Shown: in pieces, positions 34,180-47,199 of the stretch | Layout of the letters: each line of letters opens with the position of its first letter | Numbering within the stretch: the first letter of the stretch is position 1 | Assembly: GCF_030272615.1 (NCBI RefSeq) | Contig: NC_081414.1 | Span: 819,220,396 to 819,284,395 of the forward strand | DNA from: Cryptomeria japonica | Taxonomy: Eukaryota; Streptophyta; Pinopsida; Cupressales; Cupressaceae | DNA: 64,000 nucleotides | Direction of reading: 5' to 3' | Translations under genes and position numbers: made by a program | Notes under the pieces: generated by a model | Database searches by the model: none | What the model was told of the DNA's origin: nothing | The model's input: the letters and a program-made list of their open reading frames with translations, nothing else

Positions 34180-35400
34180 TTTGCACCTCGGAACCCCAGA
34201 GTTCTGAGATGCTCTTTGCTTGGTTTTTTTGAAGTTGACCTCGGAACCCCAGAGCCCTGGAGTTTTGAGGTTGGATTTTGTTTTGTATAAGACCCTAGAA
34301 CCCCATAGTCCTGAGGTCTTTCCTTGTATTTTTTGTGAAAGCCTAAAAATCTTGGAGTCCCAGAATTCTGAGTTCTTCACGCTCTGTTTGTGTTCTGTTT
34401 TTACCCCGGAACCCCGGAGTCCCGAGGTGTCTTTCTTTGTTTTTTTTGTTTTTTGTTTACCTCGGAACCCTAGAGTCCCAAGGTGAGTTCTTTTATTTTG
34501 TGTGCATTTACCTCAGAACCCTGGAGTTCCAAGGTGTGCTTTCGGTTTTCATGTTTTACATCTTGGAAGTCCGAAACCCTAGACTCTCAAGCTCGTGTTT
34601 AAGGAGACCGTACAGATGAAGTATAGCAGGAGTATAAATAGGAGAAATGAACTTTTTTGAGCTCATTTATGCATTCAAGTTTTCTAGTCTCCCAGTTGTG
34701 ATCTCCTGACTTCACTCCTCCGTGTTGCCGAGTTCTTCGTGTGTTTTCTTCCACCATATTGGTGGATTTTCTCCCTCTTTGTGTTTTCTTGTTTAGATTT
34801 TCTAGTTTTTTAGCATAGATTTTTCATTTTTGGTGTTCCTCATTTTGCATGTTTTTTTTTCCCACGTGCCCTAGGTTTTGAAACCCCCAAACCCCAGAGT
34901 CTCGAGGTTGATCTTTTTTGGGTCACACCTTCATCTCGAATCCTCGAAGAATTGAACCACCCTCTGTGATGAATTACCCCCAACCTCAAAACCCCAGGAC
35001 CCTAGAGTTCCAAATTTTCTTGATCCTTTGCAGCCATATTGTTACCCAACCCGGAACCCCAGAACCCCAAAGTTCCGGATCATATTTTGGGTTGCCATTT
35101 AAACCACCTCAGACCTTCAGAAACCCAAAGTTCCAAATGAGCCAAGTTTAGAACTAGCCAATGCTGAAACCCTGGAGTTCCAGCCTTTATCATTCTAAAC
35201 TCGTTTCCATCTCGGAACCATGAAACCTTAGAGTTTCAGAATCCAATGTTTTGTCTACCTCAAAACTCTGGATCCCCAAAGTTCTGAGCTATATTATTTT
35301 AGAATATACTAACCTCGAAACCTCGAACCCCCAAAGTTCTGAAGTCTATTGTTATAGAAGGAGTTACCCACCCCAGAACCCTAGAACTTCAGAGTCCCAA
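34180..35400 (+). repeat. Degenerate ~50-bp repeats with stem-forming core
   Basis: At least 14 copies of a core like CCTCGGAACCCCAGAGTCCC followed by GAGGT, for example near 34186, 34239, 34292, 34406, 34461, 34510, 34880, 34985, 35050, 35108, 35165, 35212, 35312 and 35370. In the best copy (34403-34428) CTCGGGA/TCCCGAG-like arms flank the centre, giving a potential stem-loop. Copies lie on both sides of the putative TATA box. Confidence 0.82.
34633..34640 (+). promoter_or_regulatory. Putative TATA box of element D
   Basis: TATAAATA in GGAGTATAAATAGGAG, about 840 bp upstream of the ORF start at 35477 and embedded in the 50-bp repeat region. Function inferred from sequence only. Confidence 0.5.
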
Positions 35401-35476
35401 AGTGGGTGATATTATTGATATATTTTTTATGCGATAGGATAATTTGTGGTTCTTTCTTGCAAATACGATCAATCAA

Positions 35477-37412
35477 ATGGACCCAACCTTTAGCAAGAAA
35501 GGCAAGGAATTGGATAGACTCCCCACAACCATGAAATACCACTATCAAGGGCAGGTTTTTGCTTCCAAGTTGGACGATCAATTTAAATGGGTGATGGATA
35601 CTGAAGTAGGACACATTGAAATAGAGGACATCAGGACACAGTTGGATAGGCCAAGGTTGGAGGCCCCTTTAAGGAGAATTAAAAGATTAGGGCTAGTAGA
35701 GGCCACCATTTTTCCACAATTTGTCCAAGCCCCCAAGTTTATCATGATTATTGCATAATTATATAAGGTAGACACTAGGAAGTGCATAGATGATTGAGGC
35801 AAAATTATAATAGATTTGTTAGTATATATGTTAGGATTTGTATTTGGCATTCCTTCAAGAGAGGAAGACATGTTGTTGATGACTGAGGAGGAAGCCAAAG
35901 AGGTGTGGAATGATGATACCACCTCTTGTAAAAGACACATGAATGAAAATTGGCTCAAAGAGGAGAGATAGCCAGGATTGAAGGCCAATGATATTCTAAG
36001 GGTTTATTTCAAGGAGCCACAATGGGACCTAATCATTATGCTAATCAAGGCCTTCGGCAAGACAGATTGTCAACAATTTCATCCTTGGATGTTCCAATTC
36101 ATGACAACCATTCTAATCAGGAAATAATACTTTGATTGCGCTCAAATATTGTCTAAAAATATACATAAGCAATTGGTTGATATGCGCAGAATGAATAAAT
36201 TCTTCTTCACCTCATATGTTATTTGGGTAGCTGCCTAAGCAGGAAAATTCCTAAGGTTGTAAACAAAAGGCCAGCTCGAAGATGAAGAGGGACTAAAGAA
36301 GGTATGGGAGTACTATACTCAACTCTCATTAAGTAATGTGAAGACACATTTCAAGAGAATAAATGATGTCTTCCTCTTCCCCATTATAATAAAATTCACA
36401 GGTGATACAGGGTACAAAATAATCTCAGAGGCCATGGAAATAATCGGGGAATGGGCATGTTGGTTCATTCAGATCCAATGTTCCACGTGCATCAAGGTCA
36501 GTGGATTCATAGTGAACCCCATGTTGCTCCCCATAGTGAACCCCATGTTGCTCCCCAGATAATATAATGATAGAATCATACTCTTAGAGTATGTCAGGAA
36601 AATGCTTGGGCTACAATATTTGTTGTCTTCAAAGCACAAGACAGGTGTTGATTTTTCTAGGTCAATTGGTTATTTTTCTTGTTCCAAAATTCAAGTAGCA
36701 AAGTCGACAGAGCAAGAGCTGCAAGATCTACATCTAAGGGAGTTTAATTATGCTCGAAAATGTTATGACTCATATGATAAACTAAAGAAAATAATGCCAA
36801 AAGCATATGATGGGCATAAGCCAAGGTTGGAGGATTTTTGGGCTAACCTCCAAGATACTTTTGAAGTGAGAGAGAAAAAATATTCTAGACTCTCAGTGCC
36901 ACAGATAATAAATTTTGAAATAGAAACTAATCTCCCTAAAGAGTTGAGGGATGATGGATTCAACATATAAAGAGTAAGAAATTGATGAGGATCCTCTCTC
37001 TCCAATAAGATGGTCAAGACATGAGGAGGTAGACATCGATTCAGTAACCCAAAGTATTATAGAGAGGACTAAACAGTGGCTGAATTTGAGGATTAGACCA
37101 AGCACCTCAAAAGGGAAGAAAAAGGATTCAACCTCTAGTGTTCCTTAGTCAAGGGCTCATGAATAATATTCCTCCAAGAGAAGGTCTAGCTCCAAAAAGA
37201 ATATGTCCATAGACCCAGAGGAAGTTGCCCAACCTGAACAAAGTAATAAGGAACTCTTGAAGCAAGTCAAGGAGAAAATGAGGAAGGCTAAAATTTTAAA
37301 GAAGGTTGTCGATTTCGAAGTAAGAGAAGGGTGAGGAGTTGTGCCACTAGAAGAAGTGCATCTTGTCAGAGCAGTGATTGGGAAAATGCCAGGAGAAGTT
37401 TCTCAGGATGAA
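35477..37412 (+). pseudogene. Element D ORF, N-terminal part (unknown family)
   Basis: Starts MDPTFSKKGKELDRLPTTMK and keeps one frame from 35477 to 36970 despite about seven stops, then shifts frame and continues to the solo LTR at 37413. Visible stretches: LEAPLRRIKRLGLVEATIFP, IDLLVYMLGFVFGIPS, PGLKANDILRVYFKEPQWDL, FHPWMFQFMTTILI, YKIISEAMEIIGEWACWF and KKYSRLSVPQIINFEIE. The C-terminal part has Lys/Glu-rich helices (ELLKQVKEKMRKAKILKKVV). No catalytic motif is seen. Its layout (helical N-terminal region, low-complexity middle, coiled-coil end) resembles the ORF at 9124-12551. Confidence 0.65.
36511..36558 (+). repeat. 24-bp direct duplication, in frame
   Basis: AGTGAACCCCATGTTGCTCC plus four bases occurs twice in a row (36511-36534, 36535-36558), duplicating eight codons (VNPMLLP core) of the element D ORF. 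Confidence 0.93.
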
Positions 37413-40400
37413 TATAATGCCCCGCTAGGAACCCCAAAGGAAAACCCACAACAAGGGTGAAAAAAAATAAAAAAATTTAAAAGTATAAACATAATAGGTG
37501 CATAACACACAACATGCACGATAACACAAGTGGAAGACTTACACCAGAATTCCTTAAGGGTTACCAATGAAGAATTAAAACCAAAAAATAAATTTCACAA
37601 TTAAGGTTAATCCAATAATCCATCATTAACTCAATGAACATAAGAAGCCATAAGCAATATAGATTACACCATTGAAAGATTGAAAGGATACAATATAATT
37701 TCTCTTAAATAAGTATGTACACATAACATAAGGAAAACTGATAAATAACATCCCAAACTTAGGATTACATTTCTCTTCCAATACGTGGCTTCTCAATATA
37801 CATATAAAGATACAACTTAACCAATTGCAAGGTTACAAAAGATCATGATACAATGACCACATAGGTCTCCAACTAATAATAATCTCCAAACATGAGATAG
37901 AGCATGAGCCCCGAACCACAAAGAACATCTAGGAAGCCAATCCTCACATGAAGGTATGAACAAGAACATCTGATGGGAAGTGGTACTACCACCCGACCAT
38001 GTAATTCCCAAAATGGAATCACCCCACCATGCTAGGAGATAGCTGAGGACCCTCAAGAAAGCAAAAGAATGACATGGTTGACAAAACAATACAACTCCAT
38101 GACAACACCAAATGACTCCACAATAATCTAGGTGACTCAACATCACAAACACACCAGTGAACCAACATCACAAACCACAAGTGAACCTAAAGAGAGAGTT
38201 TCATCACATAGCTTATGATGGTTACCATGGTCGGCCTCCATAGGTCCCAACCCCCATCCTGGGTTATCCAAGTAACCTTTCCTGAACCTCTGGCTCCAAC
38301 TAAGTCTCATGCAGACCCTACCAGCCTTTTGTGAAGACAAGGTGGTCGGTTTTCCATTCCAAGCCTTCTCACTACATTATGAGCACTATACAAGAACTCA
38401 CCTATGCGCGAGGTACAATATCTTGTTCAATGTTATGAACTACCCACCTAATCAATTAATTAGATTATCACTTATTATCTGACTTTCGATGGGTTATTCT
38501 GCCAACCACTTTGGGTGTGGCCCCCACTCAAAATCCACTCTCTCAAAGGACACTAACAAACATGGTCAGTCCACGAGGACCCTATGACAATGCAGACAAC
38601 CATAACACCACTATCCAAAAATAAGTGGTCAAAACAAGGACATACCGACTCTTGGTTAACCATAAGGCAAGGACACTGCATGGTTAAGACAATGAAGTCA
38701 TCATATATCACTTGGTCAAAGGTACCAAATATGCCACCACAAGATGACTAAACCATAGACCAGAAATAACATAATATAAGTCTTTGCAAGGAAAGCTAAT
38801 TTCACTAAGTCCACACTCAGACAATCTTTGAGAAAATCATAATCATAAGCACTTGCAACATCATTGATTGAAAATTAAATAAAACACTCCTTTACGACAT
38901 TCTCATATATTCAATTTCCAAAATAATATTCCATCAAGGATAAAATTCATGTCAAATACTCAACCAAATAAAACATGAATTCCTAACAGGCATTTAATTC
39001 ATTTTCAGAATATATCCAAATTAACCAATTTGAATTACTAATTCATGCCTTGATTTCCAAAGATAACTTTATTAAACCACATAATAAAAATCACTTGAAA
39101 ATCACTATTTTATTTAGCATAAAAACCACTTTAAAATATTTCATTTAATAAAAAATTAAATTCATAACACATAGGAATCTATGCCGCTAAGGGTACAAGG
39201 TCACGTGGGGGCCAAGGCCAACCCGCAGTAGTGTTGTTTCCGAGGCCACAGACACTACCTTCTGGTAGTACTGCTACAAACTGGTAGTGTTGTTGTCAAC
39301 TAGTAGCACTGCTACCAATCGGTAATAGTCCTACCGACCAGTAGTACTGCTACCTGTAGGTAGCAGACACTACCGACCCACATGGTGGGACTATCCCACC
39401 ATGAGTAAGGTAAGGTCCATATTAATAAAGATTCATACTTCCCAAAGAATAAACAAATCAAAATGATACTAAATCATTTAAACATGAAAACGATTCATTT
39501 CCAGATCATTTCACGGGCACACACACACAGTGCCAAGATCCAAAATTCAAAGGATATTTTCCAATAAGGTAATCGGTGAAATAAACACACAAGAACCCAA
39601 TAGATAACCAAATCTTGGGCAATTAGATACTGGGAAGCATACAACAAGATAAATCTAATTCATTCTATTCCAAATAGAAGAGGTAATCCAAGAAGTTGAT
39701 TTTCAAGAACACAAAAACATACAACAAATAGAGAAATGAACCATTTCTTTCCTATAAGCAAACATATAATATAAGCTTCACAAAATCAACAATAACAGGC
39801 ATTTCTTCTTCCATTCCAATCATTCCACAAGAATTTACAAGGAGATTTGCATCTTTTCAACACATAGGAAGCAATTGAAAAAATTCAAAATTAAATTTAA
39901 AACAAGAAGAGATCATCCAACCTTGAAGCAAACTAGCAAGCAAAATGATGGAGAATTCCAATCCTTGCAAACCAAATCGAATTCCAACTCCTCCTTTAGA
40001 ATGGTTTTCCAAATTTCTCTCCAAAAGTTCTGCCTCCCTTCTCATGAATTTCTAGGAATATATGGGGAAAATAATTTCAACCTAAACTTTGTAGGTTGAA
40101 AGTTTTCTCCACCAATCAGATTAAATTATTTTAAAAGTAAAAAGCAATCAGATTTACTCTTTTCCAAAAACAATTATTTTCCAACAATTAAAATGAAAAA
40201 GTCAAATGGAAAGGTAAAAAGAAAAGCTTTTTATTTTATTTTCTATTTTCCATAATACTTTCCTTCAACATAAGAATTTAATATTTAAATGGCTAGGCAA
40301 TTATTTATTTCCTTCCACAAAACATATTAATGCAACTTTACACAATGAAATAGGCCATTTAACCATTTAATCTAGCAAATCATTAATTTAATCAGTAATC

Positions 40401-41108
40401 TTAGATCATAATAATTAACTAATTATGCCAACATAATATAACATCATCCATTTAATTAAATAACCATTCAGATGAATGAAAGCACGCAAAATGAAGAATG
40501 ATCAAATGACAACTCACAAATGACCAAACCAAAGCACTATGACTCGCCTACCGGCCAGACGGGAAAGACAACCGATTGACAACACTCACATGAGTGTAAC
40601 TAAGGGTCAAGTTAGGGTCCACCAACTATCTCCTCCTCTCCCATTGGACATAGAAGGCACACTCAGACCTGTGAAACCAGGTGGAGTCGATACTCCATAC
40701 CTACTTGGTACTTGTACCTAAAATGTCCTGCACCAAAGAACCACACGTGCATATAGACAAATATATATATATATATAGACATGGCACACACACCGATGAA
40801 GGAGAATCATGATGTTCACTATCTCACCAAAGTGAGTGAAGGAAAATCATCTCCTTGCATCCCAATACACTTGCAAACATGCAACATATAAATAACACAT
40901 CACACATATAAGGTAAGAGTGTCAGTCCATGATAATGATCCATAAATCAACATTAATCATAAACACTAAGATACTGCATAAAATCATACACCACAAATCC
41001 AAATAAAGCATGAAATAACATCACATAAAATATGAATCAATATACAATAATGTTCCATTGAAGTCAATCAAAACATACAAAAGAGTATGATCAAAGAGGG
41101 GTGCTACA
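37413..41108 (-). mobile_element. Solo LTR-E, copy A (3.7 kb), minus orientation
   Basis: 3,696 bp flanked by ATGAA (37408-37412 and 41109-41113). Its plus-strand ends are TATAATGCCCC and GGGGTGCTACA; on the minus strand it begins TGTAGCACCCCTC. It is a diverged copy of 47806-51585 in the opposite orientation. Only one start and one end motif are present and there is no RT, integrase or gag coding, so a solo LTR of an unusually long-LTR element fits best. The first base pair of the right terminus has mutated (TG to TA). Confidence 0.85.
39223..39390. repeat. CTACC/GGTAG dyad-repeat block in LTR-E copy A
   Basis: Reiterated CTACCGA.C.GTAG and GGTAG.ACTGCTACC phrases about 15-22 bp apart. It corresponds to the block at 49541-49770 in copy B. 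Confidence 0.8.
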
Positions 41109-43164
41109 ATGAAGATGAGAAAGGAAAAGCTGATGAAAGTACACAGCCTCCTCTTGATACCATGGTAACATCTCCATCCACTTCCATAGTATAGCCAACA
41201 TTAACCACTACCATTCTTGGGACAACACCTGTGTATGGCCCAACTCATACTTTTGCTACGACATCGACAACATTGCCTCAAATTATTAGATTTCATGTTC
41301 ATCATTTGAATATCTGGGAGTTGCATGCATGCTCATTGGGATCATTTTTAGATTTGATGTTCATCATTTAAATAATTTCCTTGTCGATATTCAGATTTAT
41401 ATTATTGTTCCAACATCAATATCTAGCTAGATCTTGAGTGCCACTCTTTTAAAGGATCCACTGCCAATTTTTATCACTATTTGAGGGTTTTTGGATGTAT
41501 TTTGCAAGAATTCATCATCCTCCCTTTCTATCGTAGTCTTACAAGGATGGCTACTACTCCTGAGTCATCAAACTCCTCCCCTGAGTTTGATTGTGGATTA
41601 CGTTGGGAAAGGAGTCTATCTATCTGCCTAGCTTAGGTGGACGAGTCAGATTTGCCTATAAATGACAAGGTCAGCATTCATAACATTGAGTCAGATTCTG
41701 ACAAGGAGGATGAACAACTTGTGGTACAATTGGTGCAGAGAGAGACTGAAAAAAAGAAAGAAAAGAAGTTTACTAGGCTCAAGAAACAGGCACTGATTGA
41801 CCCCATGGACATTGATGAATAGGGTTTACTAGCTGAGCAACCACTTAGGGGAGAAAAGGAACAAAATGAGCTTGAGGATTCACAAGATGAGAGATTGGTC
41901 TTAACTCCAAAGGAAAAAGAGGATTTGTTGAAAGAGATAGTTGTCAGAGGAGAAATAAAAGGAATAGACATAGGGGATAAAGAGTTTGAGGAAGAATTAA
42001 GTGACAGGTTAGGGGAGCTACATAATCAGCAGCATTTAAATATTGATATCGCTCTTTGAACAAGCCAAGCTCAGCTGAGTACTTCAACCCAAGATGTTCA
42101 GATCCCCAAAGAGGAAGAAGAGAAAAAAGATGAAGCAGAAGAGAATTCAAAGGTACATATGGTGACTGCAGACATCATACAGCATGAAGGTGAGAAGGAT
42201 GATGATACACTGTGATGCTTGAGTTTCATAGGTAAAATTGGGCAAACAGACCAAATGGGGAGAATTGGATACATTGGAGCTTGCAACTAGCATAGTGAGA
42301 AGAAAGATAGAAAAGGAACATACTTCTCACTCCGAGGTGAAGGCACAATTGAATTAGTACAAGCATTTGCTGGTAGAGATGAGCAAGCCCCTGGATGTAT
42401 GGATGGATGATAACCTACCTTCAACCTCATCACTACCAGAAGCAGATGTGAAAGCACTTATGGAAGTAAGGAAGGTGGCAGCCACTACGAAGGCATGGGT
42501 GCAAGAAAATACCTCAAAAATTAGATTATTTTTGCAAAATACTATGGAGGTATATAAGAAAGCTACACAGGTTGCGGCAACTTTAGCTTCATGTTCTCGG
42601 CAATGGGAGTGGAAGCTTAACATTTTTGGTAAGCAGTGTCAAGTTTTGAATAAGGTTTTGAACCTCGAAGTGGATATCATATTAGGTGAGGAATTTTTAG
42701 GAGGGGAAAGTATTGACAATCTACAATCGTATATATACATTTTGGAGTTGAATATTGAGATGCTTCAATAATATGGGAAAGATACAACAGATGTTTGTTC
42801 TCAGCTCCTATGTGTAGTGAATAAATATGAAAGTGTTGTAGGCCAGTTGTTGGGTATTTTTGGGCTCGATCTTAGTAGTGTAGGATACATGGAGGAAGGT
42901 AATATACTTTTTCAATGGAATGCATATGTGGTACAATATCTTACAGCTCCTGTTGAGTTTAACATTGAGTTAATGGACAAATATACATATTTAATAACTC
43001 AATGTCAACAAGCTACAAAAATAATTGGAAAATTAGAAGATAGGAATAAGAATTTAGAGGAGATTTTGAAAAAGTACAAGTTTAGAATCAAGCATGTTGT
43101 TGATCCTCCTATGGAAGTGGTTGCATGCATCATTAGCAATTCTAATTGCTATAAAAATAAATAA
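41109..43164 (+). pseudogene. Element D ORF, C-terminal part
   Basis: Continues the ORF after the solo LTR (NEDEKGKADEST...). Includes a Thr/Pro-rich stretch, an acidic and Lys-rich stretch (SDKEDEQLVVQLVQRETEKK near 41700) and a long helical C-terminus from 42367: LVEMSKPLDVWMDDNLPST, VAATTKAWVQENTSKIRLFL, WEWKLNIFGKQCQVLNKVLN, LQSYIYILELNIEMLQ, then KIIGKLEDRNKNLEEILKKY. Several stops separate the blocks. No recognised domain. Confidence 0.6.
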
Positions 43165-44216
43165 AGAATAAAAAGGCAATTGCTAATAATAGCATCATAT
43201 CTTTTTGGAATTCTGCATGATACTAGAGCTGGGACTTCGACTATTGCTTTAGCATGTACATGGATTATGGATTGGATTTTGCATGATTACAAAATGTTGG
43301 CTCGTACAACTCCATTTTCATAATGATCCTCTAGTCCTAGTTTTGTAATAGTTAACTAGAGTTCAAGGCAGAGACTTGCATGTCAACTGCGAGTCCTTGC
43401 TTTTTTAGAGCTTAATTTAGATAGGCTTATTTCCTAGAACGTAGGACAAGAAACTCTGTAAATTGGAGTTTTTGATTCATTTGTAAGGGTCCACAAATTG
43501 ATGATTTGAGGCCCACTTAGATATTTTAGATTATTTTATGCAAATTGTTATGAATTATAATATTTTTGTGATACATTCTCTGAAGTTAATACAATAAGAA
43601 GTTTATAGATTGCTTGATCTATGCATATGTGCTATTAATTTGATCTTTGCAGTCGGGTAATGTTTATTGTTTGAAATCAGCAACTTGTTCTGGTCTTATG
43701 TTTTATTACTTTATGAATCATATTGCGCACATAAGAGGTGTATGAGAATTACTGTGATAGGATGATATTGTGGTGATATTCGTTCCATGAATTTATGAGG
43801 TTGCTGACTTTGCAGGTTTATTTGAGGTCCGTTATTGTATGTTGGTTTGAATAATATTGATGATTTTTGGATTGTAGGGTACTAATTGAGTAGTTTATTA
43901 AGTGGTTATTGCATTAGTTTCATTGTTATTTTCTTGTTTCCCTTATCTATCTTTTGCAGTTTATTTTAAAAGAGTTTTAAAATTATAAAATACAAAAAAA
44001 ATAGTTAAATTTATTGAAAGTTATTGGGATTCATTTAACCAGCAGGCCCCTTAACAAGTATAACTGCATCAACCATTTATTTTCCCATCACCGTCGAGAC
44101 TCGACTATAGAGACCTTGGAGTGGTTAGTTTCTCTAAACCTATTGCTTTTTAGGAGAGGTCGTGAGTGGTCACATAAACTACTTGACTATTGGTGAGTGT
44201 GTCAAAACACCCATCA
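43165..44216. other. Element D 3' region
   Basis: About 1 kb with no ORF of note. AT-rich, containing ACAATAAGAAG near 43590 that could be part of a 3' untranslated region. Ends close to GGTGAGTGTGTCAAAACACC. I see no copy of the upstream 34.1-35.4 kb repeats here. Confidence 0.4.
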
Positions 44217-44221
44217 ACAAT

Positions 44222-46850
44222 TGTGAATATCAATAATATCACTATCTTCATAGGGAGGCATTGTGACTAACTATTTCATTTCCCATTGTAAAACATATCC
44301 ATCTCCAATGTTCTCACATTATATATTTATGTTGTTCTCAATGCAATGAACACAAAAGCATGATTTTTCTCTTACAAGAATAACAAGAGGCTTGTCATGT
44401 CTCGTAGTCATGACTTGATGTAAACTTCTAATACCATTAATTATTTGACAACTATAAGAATTTGATCGATCAATATTTGTTACAAATTTATGAATTTAGA
44501 AACACACATGTACATCTAGTTCAATACATAGTTTTAACATAAATGTACATGTCAAACTCACAATTCAATAAAATTAATAATTTACTTTTCATTTATGTCA
44601 TGTTGAATTTTAAAATAATTTAAACACAAGAATAAATACCTTCAACTTACCAAAAATGCTTGTTGTATGTTGTATCACGACTAGCAAAATGACTTTTGCA
44701 CCATCGAACAATTTCATTTAAATTTCGTATTGTGTTACCTACAAAAGATCTCACTTTAGAAAAGTGGACAACCAATAAATATTTTTAAGATATATATATA
44801 ACTTAGATTATTAAATTAAAGTAAATGAAGATAATGTACCTACAAGTTCATGTTGGTTAAGTGCACGCTTCACACATGCTCTTGCTCCATCATGCTCTCC
44901 TTTTCCATGTCCACTCTCAAAGAATTTCCACAAAAACTTTATGCTACGTCGAGCATGTTGTAAGGATATCTAGTTAAAAGCTTTTGTAAACTTAAATTGT
45001 CCTGACATGAATAGTTACATATTAATATACTTGGCGGTAAAATCAAATCAAATTGAAATTTAACATATGTATTAAATATATATAAAAATAAGAAAATTTA
45101 AAATCAATTGAAGAACACTTACCAGCACATCCATCTAACCAAATCCAATGTTGTGAGCAATTTATCCCATTTCCTCTAATATCTTCAAAAAACATTCCAA
45201 AACAATGTGCTACATACCTCCTATCATGACACATATCATCATTGATATAGAAATGAACCTCCTAGATGATAATGCGTTCATTTTTAGTACTCTCTATACC
45301 ATCTACCTAAAATTGTGCATGTCTATAGAAAACTTGTACAAATATTGCAGCTTGCTCAAAATGATAATATTGACTTTAAATTTCTATGTGAGGACTAAAT
45401 GTATAGTTCTCAGAGAAATCTACAAGTGAAAGAATACAACCTAGTGGAAAACAATTATTTGAGTCACTAAATTGTTTAGCTTTCCATCTTACACCATGAC
45501 AATGTTGGATATGTGGGTATATGATACTACGAAATCTAGTCATAAACTCAACGTAGGGCAATTCACTCTCTTTCAACACATTTTTTTTGGATCCAGCTCC
45601 TAACTTAGTTTGGTATGTCTCATATTCAAATCTCTTGCACATAACTTGCATTTTAATATCAGTATTCTCAGTTTTCAATAAAAACTTACTCAAATCTCCA
45701 CAACCATTGCATGCACCTTTTATACACTATATTTTGAACTCATCTGAATCTTCTAATTTATCACATAAAATAGACTTCACAAATTGTATTGTACTTGTAG
45801 GAATGACTAGATTTGGATTAATTGTTGCATGATTTTTTTATATGACTGCAAGTATAGATAAAATTCAACATGATTTTGACAACAACAAGTTTCACATACC
45901 TTATTTATGCATACAAAGAAAGGACGCAATCTCTCAAACATCCTTTGACAAATCTTATCTGAAAATTCTTGATTGAATACTTCAAACAATTCACTTTGTG
46001 TTGTATCTAGAAAATGTTTTGGAAGTGAAATTTGTGTACCATCTTCATCTATCATTTGTATAGTGTCCCTTCTATTGGAAGAAACACGAGAGTGGTTGGT
46101 CCAATATTCAATGACCTGACTTCTTACATCTTCAAAAATTATGTATTTTCGAGGAACCCTACAGATATTTACCCAATTGTTTTCAATGTTTTCATCTAGC
46201 ATATTTCTCTTCCTAATATATCTTTGAATAGTTCCTCTAGATACCTTCATTAATTGAGAAATTGTGTGAACTTGATTTCTATGAGACAATTTCTTACTAG
46301 AAATCATAGTCATCAATGCTCTACATGCAACACTTAATTCAACACCTCAACTTGTGTTGTCAATACATTTAGTGCTTCTTACAAATTTTCAATTATAGTT
46401 TCTTTTACTAATATATCAGGTGACCTTTTCTTATTATCAACACCCAACAACTCCAAAACAGGGGTCATTTCTCTTTTTCTAAATAACCTGCAAATAATTG
46501 TGCTCTTCCAATAATAGAATTATTTTTAAAATAATCATCCCACATTTTCTTATAATGCAATTTTATTGTGCTTTCAGGTACCATATCTTCAAAAGGAATT
46601 TCATTGAAAAGACTATCTTCATCCATTTCCATCAAATTTTTCATACCAGAGAAATATTTTGAACTTGACTTTGTACCAATTTGATCTCATACCCGAGTTA
46701 TTGTTTCTTGAACATTAACAAGTTGATCTTGAACATCAATGGATTGTTGTTGACTATGTTTTGTATGACCTTTCATCTTATTGTCCATTTTTTGATCATA
46801 CAATCTTGATCTAGTCCTCTTATTCCCCATTGCACAAAATATTTAGATTC
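44222..46850 (-). pseudogene. Transposase-like gene, 5' and central exons
   Basis: Minus-strand gene with stops and frame shifts. N-terminal part (46850-46330) is Gln/Lys-rich; 46316-45807 has a helix-turn-helix-like ISQLMKVSRGTIQRYIRKR, WTNHSRVSSNRRDT, and CETCCCQNHVEF. Next come WKAKQFSDSNNCFPLG, VDFSENYTFSPHIEIQSQYY (about 45420), YINDDMCHDRRYVAHCFG, WIWLDGCAGK (about 45146) and GHGKGEHDGARACVKRAL (about 44920-44860). Introns are suggested by GT/AG at 44834/44742 and by GTAAGTTGAAG at 44650. A final exon (44500-44230) reads INGIRSLHQVMTTRHDKPLV and CFCVHC. Conserved Asp, Asp and Glu/Asp in VDFSEN, LDGCAG and GEHDGA would suit a DDE-type nuclease. Family name unknown to me. Confidence 0.65.
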
Positions 46851-47199
46851 AATTTCAATTCACCTAAACACACAAACACATATATACCATATATAAGAAA
46901 AATATCATAGATGCACAAGTTATTTTAAATGTTGAACAATACATTAGAGTTAGATCTACATAGACTTCATTTATAGACGCCTATATAATTAATGTTCTAG
47001 ATCTAAAATATTTGTTAGTACATACTATATACAAAAGTTAAATTTACTTTTCCTTTTTCTTAAAAAAGATCTCTATGATTTGTTCACACTGTTGATTATG
47101 AAATGTATAATTTTGTATTCTTAAACTTGTTATAGGTGTTATCTTGTTATACAAGTGTCAAGGATGGATTGTATATGAAGTAGCATTTAAATAGAAAAA
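46851..47199. other. AT-rich 5' flank of transposase-like gene
   Basis: About 350 bp with no ORF. Probably the promoter side of the minus-strand gene and the terminal region of its element; I could not find a terminal inverted repeat. LINE-2 sequence begins near 47200. Confidence 0.4.

Larger units (their letters stand above)
34141..44216 (+). mobile_element. Inserted element D with long ORF, ends uncertain
   Basis: About 10 kb (6.4 kb without the nested solo LTR) interrupts the minus-strand transposase-like gene. It contains a repeat-rich upstream part, a TATA box at 34633, a long plus-strand ORF and a 1-kb 3' region. Left end near TGGGTCCCC (34141), right end near CACCCATCA (44216). I find no convincing target duplication and no duplicated LTR, so its class is open. 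Confidence 0.5.

Noticed and set aside
34141-44216. Helitron or LTR element identity for element D
   Set aside because: No 5'-TC/3'-CTRR with hairpin seen, no duplicated LTR, and no clear target duplication; left unclassified.
44222-46850. Assignment to hAT, CACTA, MULE, PIF/Harbinger or KDZ transposases
   Set aside because: The diagnostic motifs of those families that I know (for example the KDZ YDIxCQ motif) are not visible; I prefer to leave the family open.
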